From: DIGJ01 sp041821315
Lineage (GTDB): Bacteria; Bacillota; Clostridia; Lachnospirales; Lachnospiraceae
Direction of reading: 5' to 3'
Assembly (NCBI GenBank): GCA_041821315.1
Contig: JBGUEO010000017.1
Location: 32,515 to 96,514, forward strand
Length of the DNA stretch: 64,000 bases
This document shows positions 29,457-38,421 of this stretch, one piece after another (position 1 is the first letter of the stretch; every line of letters starts with the position of its first letter). The translations under genes and the position numbers were made by a program. The notes beneath the pieces are model-generated. The model made no database searches and had not been told where the DNA came from. It was given only the letters and a program-made list of their open reading frames with translations.

Positions 29457-30239
29457 ATGATTCAAAATACATTATTTAGCGAAGAAAGATCCGAAGAAAT
29501 TCTCAAATTAATTAGAGCGTTGGGGAAAGTTAGCGTTAATACCCTTTCAGAACGCTTTAATGTGAGTAGTGCTACTATCCGAATGGATTTAACTAAACTT
29601 GCAAAAAACGGTGAAATAATAAGAACACATGGTGGTGCTATGCTTGCACCTTCCATTACCTCTGAGCGGTTAATAAGCGAGCGAGAAAATAAAGATAAAA
29701 AACAACTAATAGCCAAAGAAGCAATATCTCTAGTAGAAAATAACGATACTCTTCTTCTAGATACTGGAACCACCATGTATTTTTTTGCGGAAGAAATTGC
29801 AAATAGTAAATTACAAGGATTAAGCGTCTTTACAAACGACTTTGAAATTGCAAGGATTTTGGAAAAAAAAGGTGATGTAGCCGTTCATTTACTTGGCGGT
29901 ACGGTACGCTCTGGATTCCACTATTGTTATGGACAAAATGTTATGCTTCAATTATTAAAATATAATTTTGATAAACTTTTTATTGCAACCTCCTCTATTA
30001 ATATGGAGAAAGGTCTCACCACCCAACACGCAGAAACAGCTATACTTAAATCGGTAATGATTCGCTCTGCAAACACAAAAATATTACTGACTGACTCATC
30101 AAAGTTTGATCAGTTAAGTTTTGCACAATTTGCAAGCCTTAATGAAATTGATATATTAATTACAGACAACCATCTTTCCAACGAACGATTAAAAAAACTC
30201 AACAAATATATTTCAAAAATAATAATAACTGAATCATAA
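29457..30239 (+). CDS. DeoR-family sugar-catabolism regulator
   Basis: 260 residues. The N-terminal DeoR helix-turn-helix (about 8-60) includes NTLSERFNVSSATIRMDL and HGGAM. The C-terminal sugar-phosphate-binding domain has LLLDTGTTMYFFAEE and later LLTDSSKF. AGGGGGATT precedes the ATG. It is divergent from the ten-gene catabolic cluster at 30364-42015 and is very likely its regulator, with the phosphorylated intermediate made by the FGGY kinase as a plausible inducer. Confidence 0.9.
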   Translation: MIQNTLFSEERSEEILKLIRALGKVSVNTLSERFNVSSATIRMDLTKLAKNGEIIRTHGGAMLAPSITSERLISERENKDKKQLIAKEAISLVENNDTLLLDTGTTMYFFAEEIANSKLQGLSVFTNDFEIARILEKKGDVAVHLLGGTVRSGFHYCYGQNVMLQLLKYNFDKLFIATSSINMEKGLTTQHAETAILKSVMIRSANTKILLTDSSKFDQLSFAQFASLNEIDILITDNHLSNERLKKLNKYISKIIITES

Positions 30240-30297
30240 CTACCTCTTAAATGGGCAATGTCATCGCCTTAAGTTACTTAACATTATTTTGTACCTT

Positions 30298-30346
30298 CAA
30301 AAAATGAGCTGTGCACCAATGGTTATTCCACCACCAGTGCTACAGC
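30298..30346 (-). terminator. Terminator of the catabolic operon
   Basis: On the minus strand GCTGTAGCAC and GTGCACAGC pair across a GTGG/CCA-rich centre, followed by ATTTTTT. It lies just beyond the stop at 30364 and faces the end of the DeoR gene. Confidence 0.75.
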
Positions 30347-30363
30347 CCATACATTATATTATC

Positions 30364-31710
30364 CTATTCTATGATTTTTGCTTCCCAATTAAATACCTTT
30401 GCAATTTGATTTATTTTAGCTTTTTGCTTACCCATAATAATCATTTGATGATGAGATGACAATGCTTCCATAACTTTTTCACCATCATTATATTTTAATA
30501 GTGATGCATTTCTTGCATCAGAACCCGGATACTGAACATACTTTTCAATCTTCGCCGGAATTACGGTTACTTTATCAAATGACGGCATTATTTTAGTCAG
30601 TGTAATATCTCCAACCGGCATCTCACAATCAATCATATATGCATCATCATTGACAATTTCCAATACTTTTGGTACCATTGTCCATCTTGAGCAAAAACAA
30701 CGGGGTGCAAATCCTGCATATCCGCAATGAACGCCTAACGCATGATTGTCAGGATCATCGATATCTGGAAATTCCTTGATTTTTTCATGTGCCAGCGCTG
30801 CCATTCCTACCAAAAACGGATATATATTTGTCATCATAATCGGAGCTCCTAATGTGCGATACATAATATAAGTACTTAATAATGTTAACGTATCCCCTTC
30901 GCAACACCAAATAATATCATCATTTTCAAATAACATATTCCATACCAGACAAGGCGTTGTATCTGAATGAAACGATTCATTTAAGCAATTCGCCCCAACA
31001 CCGTCAACGCCTCCAATTTCATCAATTACTTCTTTAATTGCAATATAGAGTTTTGCTGGATTTAATTTGCAACTTGTTCCTATTCCTTTATTTTCTACAT
31101 TCCATGAATCAAACATACGCTGAGCTTCTTCATCGCTGATTTCTCTTGCTCGTTCATTCACTTCTTTCCAGCTTTTATAAATAAGTTGCACACCAAATTT
31201 TTTCTCCATATTAGCAGTACACTCTTTTTCCCACCAATAAAACTTCTTAAAAATATTTGACTGCATTCCTTCACCGGGTGAATCTTGGAACATAAGGAAT
31301 TTTGCACCTTCACTTAGATGCTTCTTCACACCCATTGATTTTAATATAACTTTTGCAAGTTCAATGTTATACGGAGAAAAAACTGTCGCTCCCTTATCCC
31401 TAAGATAGGTGACAATCTCCCAATCCCACATTTCAACCGTTCCAAACTTAGATGTCAATATAATTATAGGTTTATTATATTCTAATAATTTTTCACTGTG
31501 ACGAAATGCCGCAAATATTAATTGCGGAAAAACAATTGCATCTGCATCCTTTGGTAATTGTTCACCCACAACAACTGGAGCTAAAAAAGTGGCTACATCA
31601 CCATACATCTCATTCAGTATATGTAATTGTTCTTGCAATTCTTTTTTTTCTCTATCATTTGTTTCTTCAAATGTAACAACTGCTAATTTAGCTCTAATAT
31701 CCTCTTTCAT
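30364..31710 (-). CDS. L-fucose/arabinose isomerase-like sugar isomerase
   Basis: A 448-residue protein resembling the FucI/AraA-like isomerase superfamily. The N-terminal half has Rossmann-type segments with IIILTSKFG. The C-terminal half has the metal-site-like CCEGDTLTLLSTYIM and the following TNIYPF. It is shorter than authentic FucI (about 590) and belongs to a less characterised branch. It would interconvert an aldose and ketose or related sugar using Mn2+. It is last in the operon (38287 to 30364), 38 bases after the Gfo/Idh gene. The substrate is unknown. Confidence 0.7.
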   Translation of the reverse strand: MKEDIRAKLAVVTFEETNDREKKELQEQLHILNEMYGDVATFLAPVVVGEQLPKDADAIVFPQLIFAAFRHSEKLLEYNKPIIILTSKFGTVEMWDWEIVTYLRDKGATVFSPYNIELAKVILKSMGVKKHLSEGAKFLMFQDSPGEGMQSNIFKKFYWWEKECTANMEKKFGVQLIYKSWKEVNERAREISDEEAQRMFDSWNVENKGIGTSCKLNPAKLYIAIKEVIDEIGGVDGVGANCLNESFHSDTTPCLVWNMLFENDDIIWCCEGDTLTLLSTYIMYRTLGAPIMMTNIYPFLVGMAALAHEKIKEFPDIDDPDNHALGVHCGYAGFAPRCFCSRWTMVPKVLEIVNDDAYMIDCEMPVGDITLTKIMPSFDKVTVIPAKIEKYVQYPGSDARNASLLKYNDGEKVMEALSSHHQMIIMGKQKAKINQIAKVFNWEAKIIE

Positions 31711-31748
31711 AATTTCTCCAATCTAAAATCAAAAATATAAGTGCCTGA

Positions 31749-32909
31749 TTAAATTTCGATTCTCATTCCTTTTTCACTTGATTCCCGTGCACATTCCAGA
31801 ATATGCATAATTTTTGCGCCTTCTACAAAATCCGGAGCTGCTTTTGTTTTTCCCTCTATCGCTCTGACAAATTCATAAAATGCATGAACAAATGTTTGCT
31901 CATAACCAATACTATGGCCTGCTGGCCACCATGCACCTGCATATGGGTGCGTACCTTCTTGGACAATGATTGTCTTATATCCTTTTGTATCAGTATCTTC
32001 CGTACAATCATAATATTCTAATTCATTCAATCGTTCTAAATTAAAACAAAGAGAACCCTTACTACCGTATACTTCAAAGCAATTGTAATTTTTTCTTCCT
32101 CCCGCAAACCGAGTAGAATCAATATTTCCGAGTGCACCATTTTCAAATTCTAATACCATAAATGCTGCATCTTCCACCGTCACATCACCCATTTTGGCAT
32201 TTTTTATTCCTGTGCCCGCTGAAAACGTCGCAGCATTATCTCCTGGAAATGGTCTTTTATTAATAAATGTTTTATTCATGGCAATAACGCTTTTGGGTTC
32301 CCCAATTAAAAATCTAGCCAAATCTAATGCATGTGATGATAAATCAAATAATGGTCCTGCACCAGCTTTATCCTTTTTCAAATGCCATGTGAGTGGAAAT
32401 TTTTCATCCATTATCCAATCTTGCAAATAACTACCTCTCCAGTGATAGATTGTTCCCAACTTACCCTCATCAATCATTCTTTTAGCAAGCATAATTGCAG
32501 GTACCTTACGATAATTATGATTTAAATAAGTAACAACATTACATTCTTCCTGTACCTTTGCCATTTGGGCAGCATCTTCATAGCTAATTGCACACGGTTT
32601 TTCACAAATCACATGTTTTCCAGCTTTCATAGCAGCAATGGCCATTTCTTTATGTTCATAGGTTGGTGTTAAAATATCAATCACATCAATATCATCACGT
32701 TCCAACAATTCATGCCAGTCTGTACAAATTTCTTCATATCCCCATTGTTCTGCAAAGGCTTCTAGCTTTTCTTTATTACAATCTGCAACAACTTTTAGAA
32801 CAATTTCATAATCCACAGCAAAGAATTTGTTTAATTGCCTCCATCCATTACTATGTGCACGCCCCATAAATCCTGAACCAATAATCGCAATATTCAATTT
32901 CTTTTTCAT
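31749..32909 (-). CDS. Gfo/Idh/MocA-family oxidoreductase
   Basis: 386 residues. The N-terminal NAD(P)-binding Rossmann fold has NIAIIGSGFMGRAHSNG (about 6-22). The family's catalytic lysine is in HVICEKPCA (about 94-102), and the C-terminal alpha/beta sheet domain follows. It should oxidise a hydroxyl of a sugar or inositol-like ring. The ATG at 32909 sits behind AGAAGGAGA; the frame's earlier ATG lies before that site. It is the second Gfo/Idh protein in the operon, and the two differ clearly in sequence, so two oxidations or an oxidation-reduction pair (as in redox epimerisation) is likely. Confidence 0.9.
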   Translation of the reverse strand: MKKKLNIAIIGSGFMGRAHSNGWRQLNKFFAVDYEIVLKVVADCNKEKLEAFAEQWGYEEICTDWHELLERDDIDVIDILTPTYEHKEMAIAAMKAGKHVICEKPCAISYEDAAQMAKVQEECNVVTYLNHNYRKVPAIMLAKRMIDEGKLGTIYHWRGSYLQDWIMDEKFPLTWHLKKDKAGAGPLFDLSSHALDLARFLIGEPKSVIAMNKTFINKRPFPGDNAATFSAGTGIKNAKMGDVTVEDAAFMVLEFENGALGNIDSTRFAGGRKNYNCFEVYGSKGSLCFNLERLNELEYYDCTEDTDTKGYKTIIVQEGTHPYAGAWWPAGHSIGYEQTFVHAFYEFVRAIEGKTKAAPDFVEGAKIMHILECARESSEKGMRIEI

Positions 32910-32923
32910 AGTTTGTCTCCTTC

Positions 32924-33784
32924 TCATTTAAACATATTTCCTATTTTACGAAGATTCTTAACACTTACTGCAATTGCTTCATCTTCCATCCCCATCCATT
33001 CTTTTGCCGGATGATCAATTTCAACAGCTAAAAATCCTTTATAATTGTTTTCTGATAATATTTCAGCCAATTTCATATTATCCACGAGACCAAATCCTAC
33101 CGGTACCCCTGAGAAAAAATACCAATCAGTTGGAATTGCCTCCGGATTAAATACTAAATCTTTAATGTGTGTCGAAAATACATAAGGTGCTAATTTTCTC
33201 ATACCTTCAATCGGATCATCCAGTAATCGAAGAAAATTGCCCGTATCAAAATTTATTCCAAAATTAGGAGAATCCACACGCTGAACCATTTCTAACATTT
33301 CATCTGCTGTAAAATCGATGTGATTTTCCAGTGCAAGTTTAACACCATTTGCTTCTGCGATTTCTGTAGCTTCCTTATACATTGGAACTAAACGTTCAAT
33401 ATGTTCACGATGATTCTCATGTCTCCAATCAAAAGCCGAACCTGTAATTCGCATTACATTTGTTCCTATCAATCGTGTCTTAGGAATCAATTGTTTCATC
33501 TCTTCAAAAGCTTTCGGATTCAATCCTCTTTCCAATCCATTCGGATGCCCCCAAGCAAATACCGTATCAAACCCATAGTCTTTGATTTTTTGCCCTAGGC
33601 TCTTGAGATAGTCATCTTCCAAACTAGATAAAAAACAAGTTTCCAATGAAACACCATCTACGTCTAATTTATGTCCTAAATCCAAAAAGTCCTCAACCGA
33701 TTTTAATTTTTCAGGTTTTTCCTGATCTGGATATACTTCTCCAAACATTCTGTGATAACAATAACTATCAATTCCTATTTTCAT
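32924..33784 (-). CDS. TIM-barrel sugar isomerase/epimerase
   Basis: A 286-residue protein of the xylose-isomerase-like TIM-barrel family (IolE/IolH/tagatose-3-epimerase group). Metal-site-type residues are seen in KLALENHIDF (about 150), INFDTGN (about 183), FSTHIKD (about 208) and AVEIDHP near the C-terminus. The start is the ATG at 33784, after GGGAGG. It probably epimerises a keto-sugar or keto-acid within this pathway. A 154-base gap separates it from the kinase gene, with no terminator visible. Confidence 0.85.
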   Translation of the reverse strand: MKIGIDSYCYHRMFGEVYPDQEKPEKLKSVEDFLDLGHKLDVDGVSLETCFLSSLEDDYLKSLGQKIKDYGFDTVFAWGHPNGLERGLNPKAFEEMKQLIPKTRLIGTNVMRITGSAFDWRHENHREHIERLVPMYKEATEIAEANGVKLALENHIDFTADEMLEMVQRVDSPNFGINFDTGNFLRLLDDPIEGMRKLAPYVFSTHIKDLVFNPEAIPTDWYFFSGVPVGFGLVDNMKLAEILSENNYKGFLAVEIDHPAKEWMGMEDEAIAVSVKNLRKIGNMFK

Positions 33785-33938
33785 GATTTTTCCTCCCACT
33801 TAGTAATATCATTGTTTTAGCAAGTTCATTTGACAGTGCATTGAGAGAAACACATTTTCAATCTATGTAGCATCCTCCATTAAAAGATTTGTCTTCCCTC
33901 ATTTACACGTTCTTTTATATCAACACATATATTTTGTT

Positions 33939-35450
33939 CTATGCCTCAATATCTTTAATCTCTTTATAATATATTTTTGTTTCACGAATCATCTTATTAT
34001 AAAGTTCTTTATATTTTTGATATTTTTTAACATCTTCTTTCATTGGATAGAAACACTTTTTAGTTGAGATGTTTTTTTTAGAAATTGCTTGTACATCCTC
34101 AAATGCACCTATAGCCTCTCCTGCAAAAAGAACCGCTCCCCACAAGGCTACATCACTCCTTGAGAGAATATCCACTCTAATGTTAGTTACGGAAGCAATA
34201 ATTTGTCCCCAAATCAATGAAGAAGCTCCCCCACCAATCATTTTAATTGAGTCAAATTTTTCAATATGATACAATTCCTTTATTGAATCTATGGTTAACG
34301 CAATTTCATATGCATAGCTTTCTAACAATGCCCTATAAAAATGCTCCGGTCTATGTGCTAAGCTATGACCTATAAACATTCCTTTAATATCTTCATCAAA
34401 AGGCATACTAGAACCATTTAATAATCCAATTCCAAGCAATCCATTTGATCCTGGTTTTACCTTAGAAGCTGCCAAATCCATATCCTTAAAACTGTTTGAA
34501 TTACAGTAATTATCAACAAACCATTTTAATACAATTCCTGACCCTGGAATATATTTATGCAAAATAAAATTATTATCCATAGCATTTGGCAATATATCAT
34601 AATTCTTTGTCTTCCGATTCGGTATAAAGGAATCCGCTATATAACTGATTGCACCATATGACGATGCTTCAAAGATTAAATTTCCTTTTTCAACAAAGGA
34701 AGTTCCTACAATTCCGCTAACTTTATCTCCTGCACCTGAAACCAATGCAATATCTTTCGCCAATCCAAATCTTTCACAATACTCTTCATCTAAATACCCT
34801 AGAATTGCATTTGCTTTTACAATTTTAGGAAGTTTACACATATCAATATCAAATGCACGACACAGCTTTTCACTCCATTGGCATTTATTAATATCTGCAA
34901 GTCCCGTCCATGTAATGTACGAAGAATCAATGGTTATTTCATCCATACTACTTTTAGAAAACTTAGCAGCAATATATGAACTAATCATTAAATATTTATT
35001 TATTTTTTTTGCTTCCTTCGGGTATTCATTTTCAAACCACTTAATCTTAGGTGCCATTAACGGCGAGTTTGTTCCGGCAATTTCCAAAAGTTCTTTATTG
35101 CATTTTTTTAGCATATCCACTGCATAGGAATAGTATCTTGTATCTAGTGAACACGACCAGCCGGTAATATCATTTAATTGCTTGTCTACGCCCATAAATC
35201 CCGCCATTTGCCCAGTAAACACAATTGCTTTTAGCCGTTCAGGATGCATGCATCCTTTTAAGGCTTTTTCAAAGCACTCCAATACAGCTGAAAATAAGTA
35301 TTCCCCAGTTTGTATAAACACATCCGGTTTTGGATTATCAATAGTTACAGCCCGCTCTGCGTTGCTTACACAATCACCATTACAACTGTAAATATAAATT
35401 TTAATAAAACTTGTTCCCAAATCTATGGCTGCTATATATATATCTTTCAT
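33939..35450 (-). CDS. FGGY-family carbohydrate kinase (xylulokinase-like)
   Basis: 503 residues. The N-terminal nucleotide-binding lobe starts AAIDLGTSFIKIYIY. The middle has GAGDKVSGIVG and the C-terminal phosphate-binding segment is MIGGGASSLIWGQI, as in xylulo-, glycero- and fuculokinases. It phosphorylates the intermediate that the DeoC-like aldolase may then split. The ATG at 35450 is seven bases after AGGAG. Substrate preference cannot be read from the sequence. Confidence 0.9.
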   Translation of the reverse strand: MKDIYIAAIDLGTSFIKIYIYSCNGDCVSNAERAVTIDNPKPDVFIQTGEYLFSAVLECFEKALKGCMHPERLKAIVFTGQMAGFMGVDKQLNDITGWSCSLDTRYYSYAVDMLKKCNKELLEIAGTNSPLMAPKIKWFENEYPKEAKKINKYLMISSYIAAKFSKSSMDEITIDSSYITWTGLADINKCQWSEKLCRAFDIDMCKLPKIVKANAILGYLDEEYCERFGLAKDIALVSGAGDKVSGIVGTSFVEKGNLIFEASSYGAISYIADSFIPNRKTKNYDILPNAMDNNFILHKYIPGSGIVLKWFVDNYCNSNSFKDMDLAASKVKPGSNGLLGIGLLNGSSMPFDEDIKGMFIGHSLAHRPEHFYRALLESYAYEIALTIDSIKELYHIEKFDSIKMIGGGASSLIWGQIIASVTNIRVDILSRSDVALWGAVLFAGEAIGAFEDVQAISKKNISTKKCFYPMKEDVKKYQKYKELYNKMIRETKIYYKEIKDIEA

Positions 35451-35483
35451 TGGCAAACTCCTATAAATCTTATCTCATTTAGG

Positions 35484-36521
35484 TTAAAATTCAATAACAT
35501 GTTTCAGCCCTTTTGCATCTGCTGCATGTTCCAATGCTTTGTTAAATTGATCAATCGAGTAGCTGTCTGACATAATTAATCCTAATGGTATTCTCTTATC
35601 ATTGACTAGTTTTGCACAAATTCTGTAGTCATACACACTTTGTTTTGTACATCCATAAATGCCCAATTGCTTATAATGTATTAAATTAGAATTAATTGAT
35701 ACATTCTCTCGATCTTTTGGTAATCCACCGAAAAACAACAATTTTCCATTCATATTCATATAGGATAGGGATTGCATCTGAGCCGCTGCTGCAGGGGCAG
35801 CAATAATACAAACATCAACTCCTCCTTTCTTCGTTTGTTTTTCAAGTTCTTCCTTAATGTTTTCTTTAATAACAATTATATCAGGAATCAATTCTTTTGC
35901 TTTTGTCAATCTCTCCTGGCTTAAATCATTTACAAAAATTTTTCCAGCACCAAATAATTTTGCTACCATAATGTGCATAATCCCAATAGGCCCCATTCCT
36001 ATAATTAGCACATCATCGCCCGGTAAAATATGAATACGTTTTTGACCATTATAAACACAACTTAATGGTTCTACTAACGCGGCCTCTTGATAACTTATGT
36101 CCTCATCCAATAAAGAAAGATTTCCTTGAATGATTGCGTTTTTTGGAATTTTGACATATTCAGCAAATCCTCCATCCATTGTTACCCCAAATGCATCATA
36201 ATCTTCACACAAATGTGTTTGACCGCTTACACATAAATCACATGTTCCACAACCAATATTAGGAGCAACCGCTACTTTCTGGTTTACTTTGTAACCTTTT
36301 ACATTTTTACCAACTTTTGCAATATCACCAGCAAATTCATGGCCGATAATCAAAGGATTTTCTTTGGATACATCCTTATAGCCATTTTTATACATTCTTA
36401 CATCAGTTCCACATATTGACGCAGCCTTGACCTTTAATAAAATTTCATCATCCGATATTTTCGGTATCGGAACATCGCTTATTTCCACTTTTAATTTCCC
36501 TAATAATCTTGCAGCTTTCAT
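35484..36521 (-). CDS. Zinc-dependent medium-chain dehydrogenase
   Basis: 345 residues. Catalytic zinc residues are in SICGTDVRMY (Cys about 37) and GHEFAGDIAKVG (about 62-73). The four-cysteine structural zinc loop is in GCGTCDLCVSGQTHLC (about 93-108). The nucleotide fold has VLIIGMGPIGIMHI (about 170). It resembles sorbitol/threonine dehydrogenases and the IolM-type inositol enzymes. It supplies a further oxidation in the operon, next to the Gfo/Idh enzyme. Confidence 0.9.
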   Translation of the reverse strand: MKAARLLGKLKVEISDVPIPKISDDEILLKVKAASICGTDVRMYKNGYKDVSKENPLIIGHEFAGDIAKVGKNVKGYKVNQKVAVAPNIGCGTCDLCVSGQTHLCEDYDAFGVTMDGGFAEYVKIPKNAIIQGNLSLLDEDISYQEAALVEPLSCVYNGQKRIHILPGDDVLIIGMGPIGIMHIMVAKLFGAGKIFVNDLSQERLTKAKELIPDIIVIKENIKEELEKQTKKGGVDVCIIAAPAAAAQMQSLSYMNMNGKLLFFGGLPKDRENVSINSNLIHYKQLGIYGCTKQSVYDYRICAKLVNDKRIPLGLIMSDSYSIDQFNKALEHAADAKGLKHVIEF

Positions 36522-36549
36522 TTCGCTTTTCCTCCCATTCTTTAAGTAT

Positions 36550-37578
36550 TTACGATTGTACGTTTACTTCAACCGGCCTTTTCTCAAGCAATGATTTTAA
36601 GCCATCCCTAACTAACACCAACGCCATTTTCCCATCATGACCTGTAACTTCAGGTTCCGTATCCTCCATAATACATTTAACAAAAGCATTTGCTTCCGCA
36701 ACATAAGCATCCTTAAACAGGATTCGCCAAGTAGACATTGAATCCACATTAATATTCATATCACTTGTTACTATTTCCACTTCGTTTGCTCTTTGTGTTC
36801 CAATTTTGGCAATGCCTTTTGTTCCAAGAATTTCCGCTCTTGAATCATATCCATATTGTACATATTGAGCACCGCCAATTTCTCCAAGTACACCATTTTT
36901 GAACTCGAGAAGTACTGCACATGTATCATAATAATCCGGATATTCTTTTGCTTTTTCCGGGCTTTTAAAATTATGTCCAATTGCATGAATTAATTTTACT
37001 TCGCTTCCCGCATACCATCGGAGTAAATCAAAATCATGACTGTTAACCTCACCGATTGGACCGGAACTGTTTTTCACATCATACATCCATTCTTTTGGTT
37101 CACTTGGTCCATAGGTATTGGATTTAAGCATCGTAACTTCACCAATCGTTTTTTCATCAATGGCTTGCTTTCCACGTCTGAAATTTTTATCAAATCTACG
37201 CATAAACCCTAATTGAAGTTTAACATTGTTTTCTTTGCATGCTTGAATCATTTCATTGCATTCCTCTTCCGAGGTTGCCATTGGTTTTTCACAAAATACA
37301 TGTTTTTTTGCTTTTGCTGCTGCTACAACAATATCTCTATGAAATTTTGTTGGAGTTACTACAACAACTGCATCAATCTCCTTGTTTTTCATAACTTCTT
37401 TATAATCAGTATAAACGTATTCCACATTAAGTTGCTCTTGAGCTGTTTTCACCGATTCTTCAAAGGGATCACAAATCGCAACTAATTCAGCATTCTCTAC
37501 ATTTCCACTATAACTTTTTGCATGAATCATTCCTGCTCTTCCACAGCCAATTAAACATACTCTTAATTTATTGTTCAC
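36550..37578 (-). CDS. Gfo/Idh/MocA oxidoreductase, inositol 2-dehydrogenase-like
   Basis: 342 residues. The Rossmann fold has LRVCLIGCGRAGMIHAKSY, the catalytic lysine is in HVFCEKPMATSEEE, and a motif GEVNSHDFDLLRWY (about 180-193) carries the Asp/His pair seen in IolG-like enzymes. It resembles myo-inositol or scyllo-inositol dehydrogenases. The best start is GTG at 37578, six bases after GGAG; the ATG at 37590 has no ribosome site. It follows the DeoC-like gene by 25 bases. Confidence 0.88.
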   Translation of the reverse strand: MNNKLRVCLIGCGRAGMIHAKSYSGNVENAELVAICDPFEESVKTAQEQLNVEYVYTDYKEVMKNKEIDAVVVVTPTKFHRDIVVAAAKAKKHVFCEKPMATSEEECNEMIQACKENNVKLQLGFMRRFDKNFRRGKQAIDEKTIGEVTMLKSNTYGPSEPKEWMYDVKNSSGPIGEVNSHDFDLLRWYAGSEVKLIHAIGHNFKSPEKAKEYPDYYDTCAVLLEFKNGVLGEIGGAQYVQYGYDSRAEILGTKGIAKIGTQRANEVEIVTSDMNINVDSMSTWRILFKDAYVAEANAFVKCIMEDTEPEVTGHDGKMALVLVRDGLKSLLEKRPVEVNVQS

Positions 37579-37603
37579 TTTTTTCTCCATTTCCAAAATA
37601 ATT

Positions 37604-38287
37604 CTATTTCATTCCTAGTGCTTGCATTTCTTCAATAATTTTAATTCCACTGGAAGTTCCAAGTCTTGTAGCACCGGCTTCAATCATTGCTTTTGCTGCT
37701 TCAAAGCTTCTGATTCCACCTGCTGCTTTAACAAATACATCAGCTCCAGCATATTTTTTCATAAGTGCAACATTCTCAGCTGTTGCCCCATCTGTTGCAA
37801 ATCCCGTACTTGTCTTAACAAAATCCGGTTTAACCACACTTGCAATTTTAGCAACTTCGATGATCTCTTCCTTTTCCAAATAACAAGTTTCAAAAATGAC
37901 CTTACAACAAATTCCAGCTTTTCTAGCAACCGCTACCATTGCTTCCATTTCTCTCTTTATGTAATCATAATCATGTTCTTTTACTTTTCCAACATTTAAA
38001 ACATAGTCAAATTCCTGACAGCCATTATCAACCGCATTCTGTGCTTCAAAAGTCTTAGCTTCAATTGTTGTTTGTCCTAATGGAAAACTAATTGCAGCAC
38101 CAGTTAACACGTCTGATCCTTCTAACATTTTTCTACACATTGCTACCGGATACGAATTAATTGCTACCGATTTAAAACCATATTTGCTTGCTTCATCACA
38201 CAAAACCTGAAAATCTTCTTTTCTAGCAAATGCTTTTAAATTTGTATGATCTACCATATTTGCGACTTCTTTCATTGTTAAATTCAT
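37604..38287 (-). CDS. deoC: Deoxyribose-phosphate aldolase (DeoC family)
   Basis: 227 residues, full length for DeoC. The Schiff-base lysine is in DFVKTSTGFATDGAT (about 150-164) and the second active-site lysine in VFVKAAGGIRS (about 180-190). It cleaves 2-deoxyribose 5-phosphate or a related phosphorylated aldol into acetaldehyde (or another aldehyde) and a triose phosphate. No phosphopentomutase or nucleoside phosphorylase is present here, so a role in the local sugar pathway is more likely than nucleoside salvage. It is the first gene after the promoter at 38340-38368. Confidence 0.9.
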   Translation of the reverse strand: MNLTMKEVANMVDHTNLKAFARKEDFQVLCDEASKYGFKSVAINSYPVAMCRKMLEGSDVLTGAAISFPLGQTTIEAKTFEAQNAVDNGCQEFDYVLNVGKVKEHDYDYIKREMEAMVAVARKAGICCKVIFETCYLEKEEIIEVAKIASVVKPDFVKTSTGFATDGATAENVALMKKYAGADVFVKAAGGIRSFEAAKAMIEAGATRLGTSSGIKIIEEMQALGMK

Positions 38288-38339
38288 CTTTTTCCTCTTT
38301 CTTTTTTGCTTTTATTTTCTTTTGTTTGCTTTCATTTGT

Positions 38340-38368
38340 ATTATAATTCTCATTTTTTCATTTGTCAA
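38340..38368 (-). promoter_or_regulatory. Consensus promoter of the deoC-fucI-like operon
   Basis: On the minus strand TTGACA, a spacer of exactly 17 bases and TATAAT: a perfect sigma-A promoter, about 50 bases before the deoC start. Such a strong promoter for sugar genes implies repression. Confidence 0.85.
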
Positions 38369-38382
38369 TTTATATTTTTATT

Positions 38383-38403
38383 TATTTTCGCTTGTTTTCA
38401 TTT
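38383..38403 (-). promoter_or_regulatory. Candidate DeoR-family operator upstream of deoC
   Basis: AAATGAAAACAAGCGAAAATA on the minus strand, 15 bases upstream of the -35 box. A copy differing at one or two positions stands at 42111-42131 in the same relation to the importer promoter. Similar ACAAATGAAA/AAACAAAAGAAAATA repeats flank the -10 side (about 38310-38340). Confidence 0.65.
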
Positions 38404-38421
38404 GTTCTTTATAATCGAAAA

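Noticed and set aside
37604..38287. Reading the operon as deoxynucleoside salvage because of deoC
   Set aside because: No deoB, nucleoside phosphorylase or cytidine deaminase is present; the aldolase is surrounded by dehydrogenases and a kinase that salvage does not need.
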